A stretch of 64,000 bases of DNA. Origin: Thorsellia anophelis DSM 18579. GTDB lineage: Bacteria > Pseudomonadota > Gammaproteobacteria > Enterobacterales > Thorselliaceae. Made by a program: the position numbers and the translations under genes. Positions 56,584 to 64,000 of this stretch are shown in pieces; positions within the stretch are counted from its first letter, which is position 1; each line of letters begins with the position of its first letter. The notes under the pieces were generated by a model. That model saw nothing but the letters and a program-made list of their open reading frames with translations. It searched no databases and had not been told where the DNA came from. The stretch is taken from positions 1 to 64,000 of the forward strand of contig NZ_FOHV01000006.1 in assembly GCF_900111395.1 (NCBI RefSeq), given 5' to 3'.

Positions 56584-57939
56584 TTAGTTACTTTTATTTG
56601 ATTTGCTTTTTACAACTAGGTCATCACTCTGTGCATCTACTTTTTTACGGGTTGTTCTTTTTTTAACAGCAGCTGAAGTCTGCGTCTCATAAACCATGGT
56701 AGGCATAGCATTATCAGTAATGACCTTTTCATCAACATGGACTTTAGTCACGCCTTTTAATGAAGGCAATTCATACATAGTTTCAAGTAACGCTTTTTCC
56801 ATCAAAGAACGTAATCCTCTAGCACCTGTTTTACGCTCAAGTGCTTTTTTAGCCATCGCGACTAATGCATCTTCGCTAAATTCGAGCTCAGCACCTTCTT
56901 GCATAAATAATGCTTGGTATTGCTTTGTAAGTGCATTTTTAGGCTCAGTCAAAATTTGAATTAACGCAGCTTCATCTAGCTCTCTTAGGATAGCAGTCAC
57001 TGGTAATCTACCGATAAACTCAGGGATTAATCCAAACTTAATCAGATCTTCTGGCTCAGCTTTCATAAAAAGATCTGAGTCCGCTTGCTTATTTTTAGTT
57101 GAATTTACTGTTGCAGAAAACCCAATTCCAGTACCTGTATTAACACGCAATCCAACGATTTTTTCTAATCCAGCAAATGCACCACCGCAAATAAAGAGTA
57201 TTTTAGAAGTATCAACTTGAATGAATTCTTGCTGCGGATGTTTACGACCACCTTGTGGCGGTACTGATGCTACTGTTCCTTCGATTAATTTTAATAATGC
57301 TTGCTGTACACCTTCGCCTGATACATCTCGGGTGATTGAAGGGTTATCAGATTTACGAGTAATTTTATCAATCTCATCAATATAAACAATTCCACGTTCA
57401 GCACGCGCAACATCATAATCACACTTTTGAAGCAATTTCTGAATGATATTTTCAACATCTTCACCAACATAGCCAGCTTCTGTTAACGTTGTCGCATCTG
57501 CCATTGTAAAAGGCACATCAAGCATTTTCGCTAATGTTTCTGCCAGCAATGTTTTACCACTGCCTGTTGGCCCTATTAGTAAAATATTGCTTTTGCCTAA
57601 CTCAACAGTTGATTCTTCATCACGACTATTTTTAAGGCGTTTATAGTGGTTGTAAACTGCAACAGCAAGCACTTTTTTTGCTTGATCCTGTCCTATTACA
57701 TAACTATCTAAATGCGCGCGTATTTCGTGCGGTGTTGGCAGTGGCTTTTGTGTTTCTTCTGCAACTGATTCTTGGATATCTTGACCAAGTATATCCATAC
57801 ACAAATCTACGCATTCATTACATATATAAACTGAAGGGCCAGCAATTAGCTTTCTAACTTCATTTTTACTTTTCCCACAAAAGGAACAAAACAACATTTT
57901 TGCCCCATTATCTTTTCCATCTTTTTTATCTTCTGACAT
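56584..57939 (-). CDS. clpX: ATP-dependent Clp protease ATP-binding subunit ClpX, with basic C-terminal tail
   Basis: 451 residues (E. coli 424). The AAA+ unfoldase feeds substrates to ClpP. The N-terminal C4 zinc-binding domain has Cys at 18, 21, 40 and 43 ([22 protein letters not shown]). Walker A is [16 protein letters not shown] and Walker [20 protein letters not shown] is the pore-loop segment and IGF ([10 protein letters not shown]) the ClpP-docking loop. The last 30 residues, after TMVYE, are a Lys/Arg/Ser-rich tail ([18 protein letters not shown]) longer than in E. coli. The start matches the family's MTD/MSE pattern. It lies 70 bases after clpP, with which it should be co-transcribed. 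Confidence 0.97.
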   Translation of the reverse strand: MSEDKKDGKDNGAKMLFCSFCGKSKNEVRKLIAGPSVYICNECVDLCMDILGQDIQESVAEETQKPLPTPHEIRAHLDSYVIGQDQAKKVLAVAVYNHYKRLKNSRDEESTVELGKSNILLIGPTGSGKTLLAETLAKMLDVPFTMADATTLTEAGYVGEDVENIIQKLLQKCDYDVARAERGIVYIDEIDKITRKSDNPSITRDVSGEGVQQALLKLIEGTVASVPPQGGRKHPQQEFIQVDTSKILFICGGAFAGLEKIVGLRVNTGTGIGFSATVNSTKNKQADSDLFMKAEPEDLIKFGLIPEFIGRLPVTAILRELDEAALIQILTEPKNALTKQYQALFMQEGAELEFSEDALVAMAKKALERKTGARGLRSLMEKALLETMYELPSLKGVTKVHVDEKVITDNAMPTMVYETQTSAAVKKRTTRKKVDAQSDDLVVKSKSNKSN

Positions 57940-58009
57940 GCTAAAAGCCTCTAAATATAGGTCTATTGTTTAACTGTACGGATACCTAATCTGGTATGTA
58001 TCAATACAT

Positions 58010-58630
58010 TTATTCTGGTCTTTTGGCAAGAACTGAATCTACCAACCCATAAGCAACAGCTTCATCTGCACTCATAAAATTATCTCTTTCAGTATCTTTT
58101 TCAATCTCTTCAATTGGCTTACCTGTGTGATGAGCCATTAATGAGTTCATTTTATGTTTTACTTTCATCATTTCTTGTGCATGTATTTGGATATCAGTTG
58201 CTTGGCCTTGATATCCACCAAGAGGTTGATGAATCATCACTCTGGCATTTGGTAAACAGTGACGTTTACCCGTTGCGCCGGCTGTTAATAAAAATGCTCC
58301 CATTGAACATGCCTGCCCCATACAAATGGTGCTAACATCTGGTTTGATAAATTGCATCGTATCATAGATAGACATCCCCGCAGTGATAACACCACCTGGA
58401 GAGTTAATATAAAGATAGATGTCTTTCTCAGAATTTTCAGCTTCTAAAAATAATAATTGGGCAACAATCAAATTTGCCATATGATCTTCAACCTGGCCAG
58501 TTAAGAAGATAATTCTCTCCTTAAGCAATCTAGAATAAATATCAAATGAACGCTCGCCACGCGCTGTTTGTTCGATGACCATAGGGACAAGAGCCATTTG
58601 TTCAGATAATGGGTTACGAAAAGATGACAT
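58010..58630 (-). CDS. clpP: ATP-dependent Clp protease proteolytic subunit ClpP
   Basis: 206 residues (E. coli 207). Fourteen-subunit serine peptidase chamber working with ClpX. The catalytic triad is Ser109 ([12 protein letters not shown]), His134 (VMIHQPLGG) and Asp183 (TERDNFMS). [20 protein letters not shown] is the oxyanion/handle region. The first about 13 residues ([13 protein letters not shown]) are a propeptide-like leader. Reading leftward, clpP is followed 70 bases on by clpX; tig lies upstream, separated by the tig terminator and about 280 bases that should hold the clpPX promoter. Confidence 0.98.
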   Translation of the reverse strand: MSSFRNPLSEQMALVPMVIEQTARGERSFDIYSRLLKERIIFLTGQVEDHMANLIVAQLLFLEAENSEKDIYLYINSPGGVITAGMSIYDTMQFIKPDVSTICMGQACSMGAFLLTAGATGKRHCLPNARVMIHQPLGGYQGQATDIQIHAQEMMKVKHKMNSLMAHHTGKPIEEIEKDTERDNFMSADEAVAYGLVDSVLAKRPE

Positions 58631-58856
58631 AATTAATTCCTTAACTGTTAATAGTTTACGATCACAATCTATCCACTTAGAAGATAACTCATTAGAAATG
58701 AATGTTCAATGATTGAAGATAAAGTGGACAAATTAAATAGCAGTGGCAAGTAGTGTATATCGATTCAGTATAATTTTCTTCTTTTCTTTACATATTTAAA
58801 TAGCAACCTGAAAACTCACTGTTAGATTGTCATATTTATGATATTCTCTAAAAATG

Positions 58857-58882
58857 AAAAAAGCCCGCTTTTAAATGCGGGC
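58857..58882 (-). terminator. Intrinsic terminator of tig
   Basis: GCCCGC and GCGGGC (58863-58868 with 58877-58882) form a 6-bp GC-only stem with an 8-base loop. On the minus strand it is followed by TTTTTT (58857-58862) and further T bases. It lies 31 bases after the tig stop. Textbook form. Confidence 0.93.
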
Positions 58883-58912
58883 AGAAAAGTATCACTACTT
58901 AATCTTTAAAAC

Positions 58913-60256
58913 TTACATCCCCATATTTGGATTTTGTTTTAATAATTCAGAAAATGAAGATGGAACTTCTGTAACTTGAGCTTTTGCCTCAATAGCATCA
59001 ACTGCTTGCTGTTCAAGCGCTATATTACGAATTTCATTCATCAAATCTTTATTTTTTTGATAATGTTTTATCACATCAGCTGGATTCTCATAGGCTGATG
59101 CGATTTCAGTTACCATTGTATTGACTAAATTCTCATCTACTGTTAGTTCAAATTCTTTAATCGCTTCAGTTAACAAAATACCAATGCTTGCACGGCGCTT
59201 AGCTTGTTCAGTAAATAACGAATCCGGTAGGCTTGCAGGATCCATTTTCATATTACCAAATCTTTCCATTGCTTGTTTTCTAACACTGTCAATTTGTCTT
59301 TGTAAAACAGCCTTTGGAATCGAGAAACTATGATTTTCAAGTAAGCCATCAAAGATCTGTGTTTTCACATTATTTCTAATCACAGCTTTAAGTTCACGAG
59401 CCATATTTTTAGCTACTTCAACGCGTAAAGATTCAATAGTGCCATCTTTCACACCAAAACGTTTAATAAACTGTGCTGTTAACTCTGGCAATTCACGCTC
59501 TTCAACTTTTATCAGTGTTGTGTCAAACTTAGCTGCTTTACCTTTTAAGTTTTCAGCTTGGTAATCCTCAGGGAACGTCACATTGATTTCAAATTTATCA
59601 CCTGCTTTTTTACCAACAATTTGCGATTCAAAGCCAGGAATCATGCGGTTTTCACCCATAAGTAAAATGAAACCTTCTGCTTTACCGCCTTCAAATTTTT
59701 CCCCATCCACTTCACCTACAAAATCAATTGTGACTCTAGAAGTGTCTGTTGCGGCTGCATCAATTTCTTTCCAAGTAGACTGCTGTTTACGTAAAGTATT
59801 TAACATATCGTCTACATCAGACTCAAGTACTTCAGCTACTTTCTTTTCTATTTTAATTGTATCTAAATTTTGAAGTTTAACTTCTGGGTAAACTTCAAAT
59901 TCAACATCAAATTGCGCATCTTTATCTGATTCAAATTTTTGAACCATAAAAGAAGGATCGCCTGCTGGTAAAATGTTTTCTTTAGCAATATATTCTGCAT
60001 AAGCCCTATACATTAACTTCCCAAATGTATCTTGCAATATAGAGGCACCATATTGTTGCTCAACAATATTTAAAGGTACTTTACCCTTACGAAATCCGTT
60101 AACACGTACTGTTTTAGAAGCTTTAATTAACTCAGCCTTCATCGCTGTTGCGATACTTTCAGCTGAAACCGCTAGGGATACACGGCGTAACAATTCATTT
60201 GTTTGATTTTCGCTTTCATTAGCAACTGCAGTAGTGTTTTCATCAGCAACTTGCAT
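58913..60256 (-). CDS. tig: Trigger factor, ribosome-associated chaperone
   Basis: 447 residues (E. coli 432). Binds at the ribosome exit tunnel and shelters nascent chains. The N-terminal ribosome-binding domain carries the signature VNGFRKGKVPLNIVEQQYG (the G-F-R-x-G-x-x-P loop). The central FKBP-type PPIase domain spans about 160-245 (SRVTIDFVGEVDGEKFEGG, FILLMGENRMIPGFE, KAGDKFEINVTFPEDY). The C-terminal helical chaperone domain has IPKAVLQRQID and ends in PNMGM. The start has about 13 more residues than E. coli (ADENTTAVANESEN) before the conserved LLRRVSL. Head gene of the tig-clpP-clpX-lon series. Confidence 0.97.
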   Translation of the reverse strand: MQVADENTTAVANESENQTNELLRRVSLAVSAESIATAMKAELIKASKTVRVNGFRKGKVPLNIVEQQYGASILQDTFGKLMYRAYAEYIAKENILPAGDPSFMVQKFESDKDAQFDVEFEVYPEVKLQNLDTIKIEKKVAEVLESDVDDMLNTLRKQQSTWKEIDAAATDTSRVTIDFVGEVDGEKFEGGKAEGFILLMGENRMIPGFESQIVGKKAGDKFEINVTFPEDYQAENLKGKAAKFDTTLIKVEERELPELTAQFIKRFGVKDGTIESLRVEVAKNMARELKAVIRNNVKTQIFDGLLENHSFSIPKAVLQRQIDSVRKQAMERFGNMKMDPASLPDSLFTEQAKRRASIGILLTEAIKEFELTVDENLVNTMVTEIASAYENPADVIKHYQKNKDLMNEIRNIALEQQAVDAIEAKAQVTEVPSSFSELLKQNPNMGM

Positions 60257-60508
60257 GATCTTTCCTCAAAAAGTTAATAATTAGTCAGTAAGTATAATAG
60301 AGCATTAACATCAATTACATAAAATTGAAAATGCATGAGTTAAAAACAACATCAGCATGCTTTTACAAGAAAAAAACAGCTCTTCGTTTTTAATATAATT
60401 AATCTAGGGGCAGAAGTATAGCGATTTAACATGAAATAGTCGAGAATCAATTTAAATCGCGCACTGTTTTTTTCCATGATTCAATTAAATTTCACTTATT
60501 CAGTAACT

Positions 60509-60536
60509 TTATCTGGCAAGTAACCTTGCCAGATAA
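60509..60536 (-). terminator. Hairpin after ettA
   Basis: TTATCTGGCAAG (60509-60520) and CTTGCCAGATAA (60525-60536) form a perfect 12-bp stem with a tight 4-base loop, starting 12 bases beyond the ettA stop. The leftward tail (AGTTACTG) has no U-run, so termination efficiency is uncertain. Confidence 0.6.
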
Positions 60537-60548
60537 GAAAAACTCACC

Positions 60549-62216
60549 TTATTTTGTTATTTTTTTGTATTTCATTCTTTTAGGCTCTAGTGCATCTGCA
60601 CCAAGGGTACGTTTTTTATACTCTTCATATTCTGTAAAGTTTCCTTCAAAGAATTCAACCTTCCCTTCATCTTGATAATCGATGATATGGGTTGCTACTC
60701 TATCTAAAAACCAACGGTCATGTGATATAACCATCGCACAACCAGGAAATTCTAAAAGTGCATTTTCTAGCGCCCTAAGCGTTTCAACATCAAGATCATT
60801 AGTAGGTTCATCTAACAGGAGTAAATTCCCTCCAACTTGAAGTAATTTTGCTAGATGTAGACGGCCACGTTCACCACCTGAAAGTTCACCCACACGTTTT
60901 CCTTGATCAACACCTTTAAAATTAAAGCGTCCAACATAAGCACGACTTGGAATTTCAAAATTACCAATTTTCATGATATCAAGGCCGCCTGACACTTCTT
61001 CCCAGACTGTTTTTTTACCATCCATTTCATCTCTGAATTGATCTACAGAGGCAACAACAACAGTCTCTCCAAGTTCAATTGTTCCACTATCAGGTTTTTC
61101 TTGTGATGTGATCATCCTAAATAATGTTGATTTACCCGCACCATTTGGCCCAATGATACCAACAATCGCACCTTTTGGAACTGAAAATGAAAGATTATCA
61201 ATCAGCACTTTATCTCCATACGATTTAGAGAGTTGATTAACCTCTAGCACTTTATCCCCCAAACGAGGTCCTGGTGGAATAAAGAGTTCACTAGTTTCAT
61301 TTCTTTTTTGATACTCAATACTGTTAAGCTCTTCAAATCTTGCCAACCGTGCTTTACCTTTTGATTGACGGCCTTTAGCACCTTGCCTTACCCATTCAAG
61401 CTCTTTCTCAACAGATTTTCTATGAGCAGCTTCAGCAGAAGCCTCTTGAGAAAGTCGTTTTTCTTTTTGCTCTAACCAAGAAGAGTAGTTACCTTCCCAT
61501 GGAATCCCCTCACCACGATCTAACTCTAAAATCCAGCCTGCTACATTATCTAGGAAATATCTATCATGCGTAATTGCAACAACGGTGCCTTCGAAATCAT
61601 GAAGAAAGCGCTCTAACCAAGCAACCGATTCAGCATCTAAATGATTTGTTGGTTCATCTAATAAAAGCATATCTGGTTTTTCAAGCAACAAACGACACAA
61701 TGCAACCCTTCGACGTTCTCCACCTGATAAATTTGCAATTTTAGCATCCCATGATGGTAATCTTAGTGCATCTGCCGCTCTTTCTAATTGAGCTTCTAGA
61801 TTATGACCATCATACGCTTGAATAATGGATTCTAAACCTTCCTGTTCTTTAGCTAATTTATCAAAATCAGCATCTGGATCAGCATAAAGGGCGTAAACTT
61901 CATCCAGGCGCTTTATCGCATTGACTACTTCAGCTACCGCTTCTTCAACTGATTCTCTAACGGTGTGTTCTAAATTTAGTTTTGGCTCTTGTTCTAAATA
62001 ACCAATTTTAAGGCCTGGTTGAGGGCGTGCTTCCCCTTCAAACTCTTTATCCACTCCAGCCATAATTCTCAGCAGTGTAGATTTACCAGCGCCATTAAGA
62101 CCTAAAACCCCTATTTTAACGCCCGCAAAAAAACTTAATGATATATTCTTTAGTATGTGCTTTTTTGGGGGGACGACTTTACCTAATCGGTGCATCGTAA
62201 AAACGAATTGCGACAT
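60549..62216 (-). CDS. ettA: Energy-dependent translational throttle protein EttA (ABC-F)
   Basis: 555 residues, exactly the E. coli length. Ribosome-binding ABC-F ATPase that gates the first elongation steps according to the ATP/ADP ratio. Two ABC domains: Walker A GLNGAGKST near 39 and GPNGAGKST near 357, signatures LSGGERRRVAL and LSGGERGRLHLA, Walker B LLLDEPTNHLDAESV and LLLDEPTNDLDVETL. The EttA arm insert lies in domain 1 (KRLDEVYALYADPDADFDKL) and the inter-domain linker has the usual basic stretch (WVRQGAKGRQSKGKARLARF). GAGG lies 5 bases before the ATG. There are no transmembrane segments, so it is not a transporter despite the ABC fold. Confidence 0.97.
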   Translation of the reverse strand: MSQFVFTMHRLGKVVPPKKHILKNISLSFFAGVKIGVLGLNGAGKSTLLRIMAGVDKEFEGEARPQPGLKIGYLEQEPKLNLEHTVRESVEEAVAEVVNAIKRLDEVYALYADPDADFDKLAKEQEGLESIIQAYDGHNLEAQLERAADALRLPSWDAKIANLSGGERRRVALCRLLLEKPDMLLLDEPTNHLDAESVAWLERFLHDFEGTVVAITHDRYFLDNVAGWILELDRGEGIPWEGNYSSWLEQKEKRLSQEASAEAAHRKSVEKELEWVRQGAKGRQSKGKARLARFEELNSIEYQKRNETSELFIPPGPRLGDKVLEVNQLSKSYGDKVLIDNLSFSVPKGAIVGIIGPNGAGKSTLFRMITSQEKPDSGTIELGETVVVASVDQFRDEMDGKKTVWEEVSGGLDIMKIGNFEIPSRAYVGRFNFKGVDQGKRVGELSGGERGRLHLAKLLQVGGNLLLLDEPTNDLDVETLRALENALLEFPGCAMVISHDRWFLDRVATHIIDYQDEGKVEFFEGNFTEYEEYKKRTLGADALEPKRMKYKKITK

Positions 62217-62578
62217 TGAAACCTCACTTGGAAAAGAAAAAACACAGACTCACCACAAAAATATACTTTTTATAGTCAGTTTGCCTGTGTCAGTTAAAAA
62301 TTTTCACTAAGTCTAGCGTGTCAAAAAAAAATGTAAAGCAAATTAGCTATTATTGATTAATATAGAAAGTATTTTGGAGTTTAAGTATAAAATAAACAAT
62401 AGATTTATTACATGCCAATTTGTTAACCATTAAAGTTCCACGATAAAAGGATAAATTAACCTATTTTTTTTAAATTTATCACCTTAACAGAACACACCTT
62501 AACTAAATGATAAATAAATAATTAATATAATAATAACACTAAGCTAATTTGAATATCATTAACACATCCCACACAAAT
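62217..62578. other. Gap between panE-like gene and ettA
   Basis: About 360 very AT-rich bases; should contain the ettA promoter. A T-rich tract (62466-62477) and runs of TAATA are visible but no hairpin terminator for the panE-like gene and no clear promoter was recognised. Confidence 0.4.
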
Positions 62579-63514
62579 TTATTCACTTATTGTTAAAACC
62601 TTTTGATTGACACACTGGTATAAAGCGTTATGTAAAGGCATGTTAATATTAAGTTGCTCCGCTACACGTAAAATATATCCTGTAATATAGTCAATTTCAG
62701 TCGGTCTTTCACCTACATAATCTTGATACATTGATGAGTAATTATTGGAAGTTTTTTCAATAACATCTAAAGCATTCTCAAATAGGTCAACTCGTTCATC
62801 ACTAAAAAGTTCTCCTACCCTAGTCAGCTTTTCAAATAATAATGTTAACTCTAAAGCAAGCCCTTCTATCTCAGCTCGATAATTCAAAAGCTCACCATTT
62901 TTGCATTGGTATTTTACTGTCAAAGGGTTGATGAGTGCATTAATTGCTAATTTATGCCATTGTTGGCTTTTAATATTATCTGTCCATTTAACATGGGGAA
63001 GTGACTTATTAAGAGTTTTTAGTAAATTACTATCTAGAGGATGTGATGAATATTTTCCATTATTTATAACAGGTAATTGACCTATATGAGTTATGCCGCT
63101 TGCAGCGTGAATAACGGTTTTACCTTCGATATAAGCTGCTTGTGTTGTAATACCATAGTAGATTTGATGTTGGCGATCTGGAAATAGAGCACTAATTTTT
63201 TCACTTATTCCCATCCCATTATGCAAAACAATAATTGGAGTATTTTTTTTAATAAAAGGAAGGCTCTCTTGTAGTGCTGATACAATAGAAAATGCTTTTA
63301 AGGTCAGAAGAACAATTTCTGCTTTCTGTAATTCAACTAAATCATTTGCCTTACATGTTACTTCTGTTTGAATCTTACCTAAATCGCAAATAGTATAAGA
63401 AATCTGACTTGCATTCTTATCTTTTATCCAGGAATGGATAAAATGGTCTTTTAACGCGAAATAGTGCAACCATATTTTACCAAGCGCTCCTGCACCAATT
63501 ACTGTAATTTCCAA
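62579..63514 (-). CDS. panE: 2-dehydropantoate 2-reductase (ketopantoate reductase)
   Basis: 311 residues (E. coli PanE 303). Reduces ketopantoate to pantoate with NADPH for pantothenate/CoA synthesis; cytoplasmic. An N-terminal Rossmann motif VIGAGALGKIW, VLLTLKAF, IIVLHNGMG, the catalytic-Lys helix WHKLAINALINPLTVKYQC, and the late acidic active-site segment ERPTEIDYITGYI all match the family. Translation appears to start at TTG 63514, with GTGGAG four bases before it and no ATG nearby, which should limit expression. It faces away from the partial gene at 63966. A panE paralogue acting on another 2-oxo acid cannot be excluded. Confidence 0.9.
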   Translation of the reverse strand: MEITVIGAGALGKIWLHYFALKDHFIHSWIKDKNASQISYTICDLGKIQTEVTCKANDLVELQKAEIVLLTLKAFSIVSALQESLPFIKKNTPIIVLHNGMGISEKISALFPDRQHQIYYGITTQAAYIEGKTVIHAASGITHIGQLPVINNGKYSSHPLDSNLLKTLNKSLPHVKWTDNIKSQQWHKLAINALINPLTVKYQCKNGELLNYRAEIEGLALELTLLFEKLTRVGELFSDERVDLFENALDVIEKTSNNYSSMYQDYVGERPTEIDYITGYILRVAEQLNINMPLHNALYQCVNQKVLTISE

Positions 63515-63965
63515 TTGACTCCACCTTTAGCTACATAATTAGCGAGTATTTAATTGCACTAAAATCATTTTATTCAAATAATCCAGCTATCAAAGAGTTA
63601 TTTTGCAATCAACAAAATTTAGTGTGTAAAGTTGACAAGATATTATACAAATAAGTGCGCCTGTTCTATTTTGTAACATGCTGACTTTTATTAGTAATTC
63701 AAACAGATCAAAATACCTGAAGTTACCTTTAAAAACAAAATAATTTGCTTGCTTTAGGGAATAATAACTATTAAAAATATTGAATACAAATGATTTTAAC
63801 TATTAAAATCACTCAAACTTGTAAATTAAATACAATGAACTAGCACTAATCGACACATATTGTTACAATGAGCGTTAGAATAGCTTACGAGCTTCAATAA
63901 CTTTTACAATTCAACCTATTTAATATATTAATATTCAGCAAATAATTACATCCGAGGATAAATTT
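63515..63965. other. Divergent control region, panE and rightward gene
   Basis: About 450 AT-rich bases between divergent starts; no gene. It must hold both promoters but I could not single out a convincing -35/-10 pair. CCGAGG at 63952-63957 is the ribosome site of the next gene. Confidence 0.4.
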
Positions 63966-64000
63966 ATGCATACTTATTTCAAAAACCAGAAAGGAATCAT
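63966..64000 (+). CDS. Start of an unidentified gene, runs off right edge
   Basis: ATG at 63966 with GAGG 8 bases upstream begins an open frame (MHTYFKNQKGI) that is still open at the window end after 11 codons. Too short to assign a family. The charged start followed by a probably hydrophobic continuation would fit a membrane or secreted protein, but nothing beyond the window can be seen. Confidence 0.5.
   Translation, partial: MHTYFKNQKGI

Noticed and set aside
60549..62216. ABC protein as a transporter ATPase
   Set aside because: Two fused ABC domains with the EttA arm and linker and no membrane partner; it is an ABC-F translation factor.

Overview
The window is AT-rich gammaproteobacterial chromosome. 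Housekeeping proteins (CydA, YpeA, EttA, ClpP, Lon, HU-beta) are very close to enterobacterial versions, and the tig-clpP-clpX-lon-hupB-ppiD order is the standard gammaproteobacterial one. The low GC, the single-copy housekeeping genes and a large intimin/invasin-type surface locus fit the Orbales (Gilliamella/Frischella-like insect-gut symbionts). That placement is an inference from composition and general resemblance, not a database match.

Left end (1-1740): a graveyard of insertion-sequence remnants. It holds the start of a DDE transposase running off the edge, an IS630-type transposase with its middle deleted, and an ISAs1/H-repeat transposase broken by in-frame stops.

2030-27471 (all minus strand, about 25 kb): the most unusual part of the window. 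Transcription would begin at 27471 with an inverse autotransporter (intimin/invasin/ZirT-like beta-barrel with a passenger). Seven signal-peptide-bearing paralogues follow, each with two domains joined by a Pro/Gly-rich linker, resembling ZirS/ZirU-type secreted partners. Next comes a 3122-residue protein with about 17 Ig-like repeats and three invasin-tip-like (C-type-lectin-like) domains, and finally two small secreted proteins, each a single copy of that tip domain. The first three genes overlap by 1-4 bases. The C-terminal module of the autotransporter passenger recurs at the C-terminus of most of the partners. I read this as one outer-membrane exporter/anchor with a family of matching exported subunits, plus a long adhesin and detachable tip domains.

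28127-38027 (plus strand): proA, ppk, a small four-helix membrane protein, a membrane-anchored TIGR01777-type (YfcH-like) nucleotide-sugar-epimerase-fold protein, then a 1.27-kb gene-free stretch ending in a perfect FNR box and a TATAAT element ahead of cydA-cydB-cydX (cytochrome bd oxidase). cydX (38 codons) follows a perfect 28-bp palindrome.

38546-63514 (minus strand): pgi, ypeA, the pqiA-pqiB-pqiC lipid-transport operon, a D-Ala-D-Ala carboxypeptidase, phrB overlapping ydiJ, the protein-quality-control cluster ppiD/hupB/lon/clpX/clpP/tig, ettA and a panE-type ketopantoate reductase. Clear intrinsic terminators follow hupB and tig. Lon has a basic N-terminal extension and ClpX a basic C-terminal tail compared with the E. 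coli enzymes. A new plus-strand gene begins at 63966 and leaves the window. I saw no tRNA, rRNA or CRISPR array.
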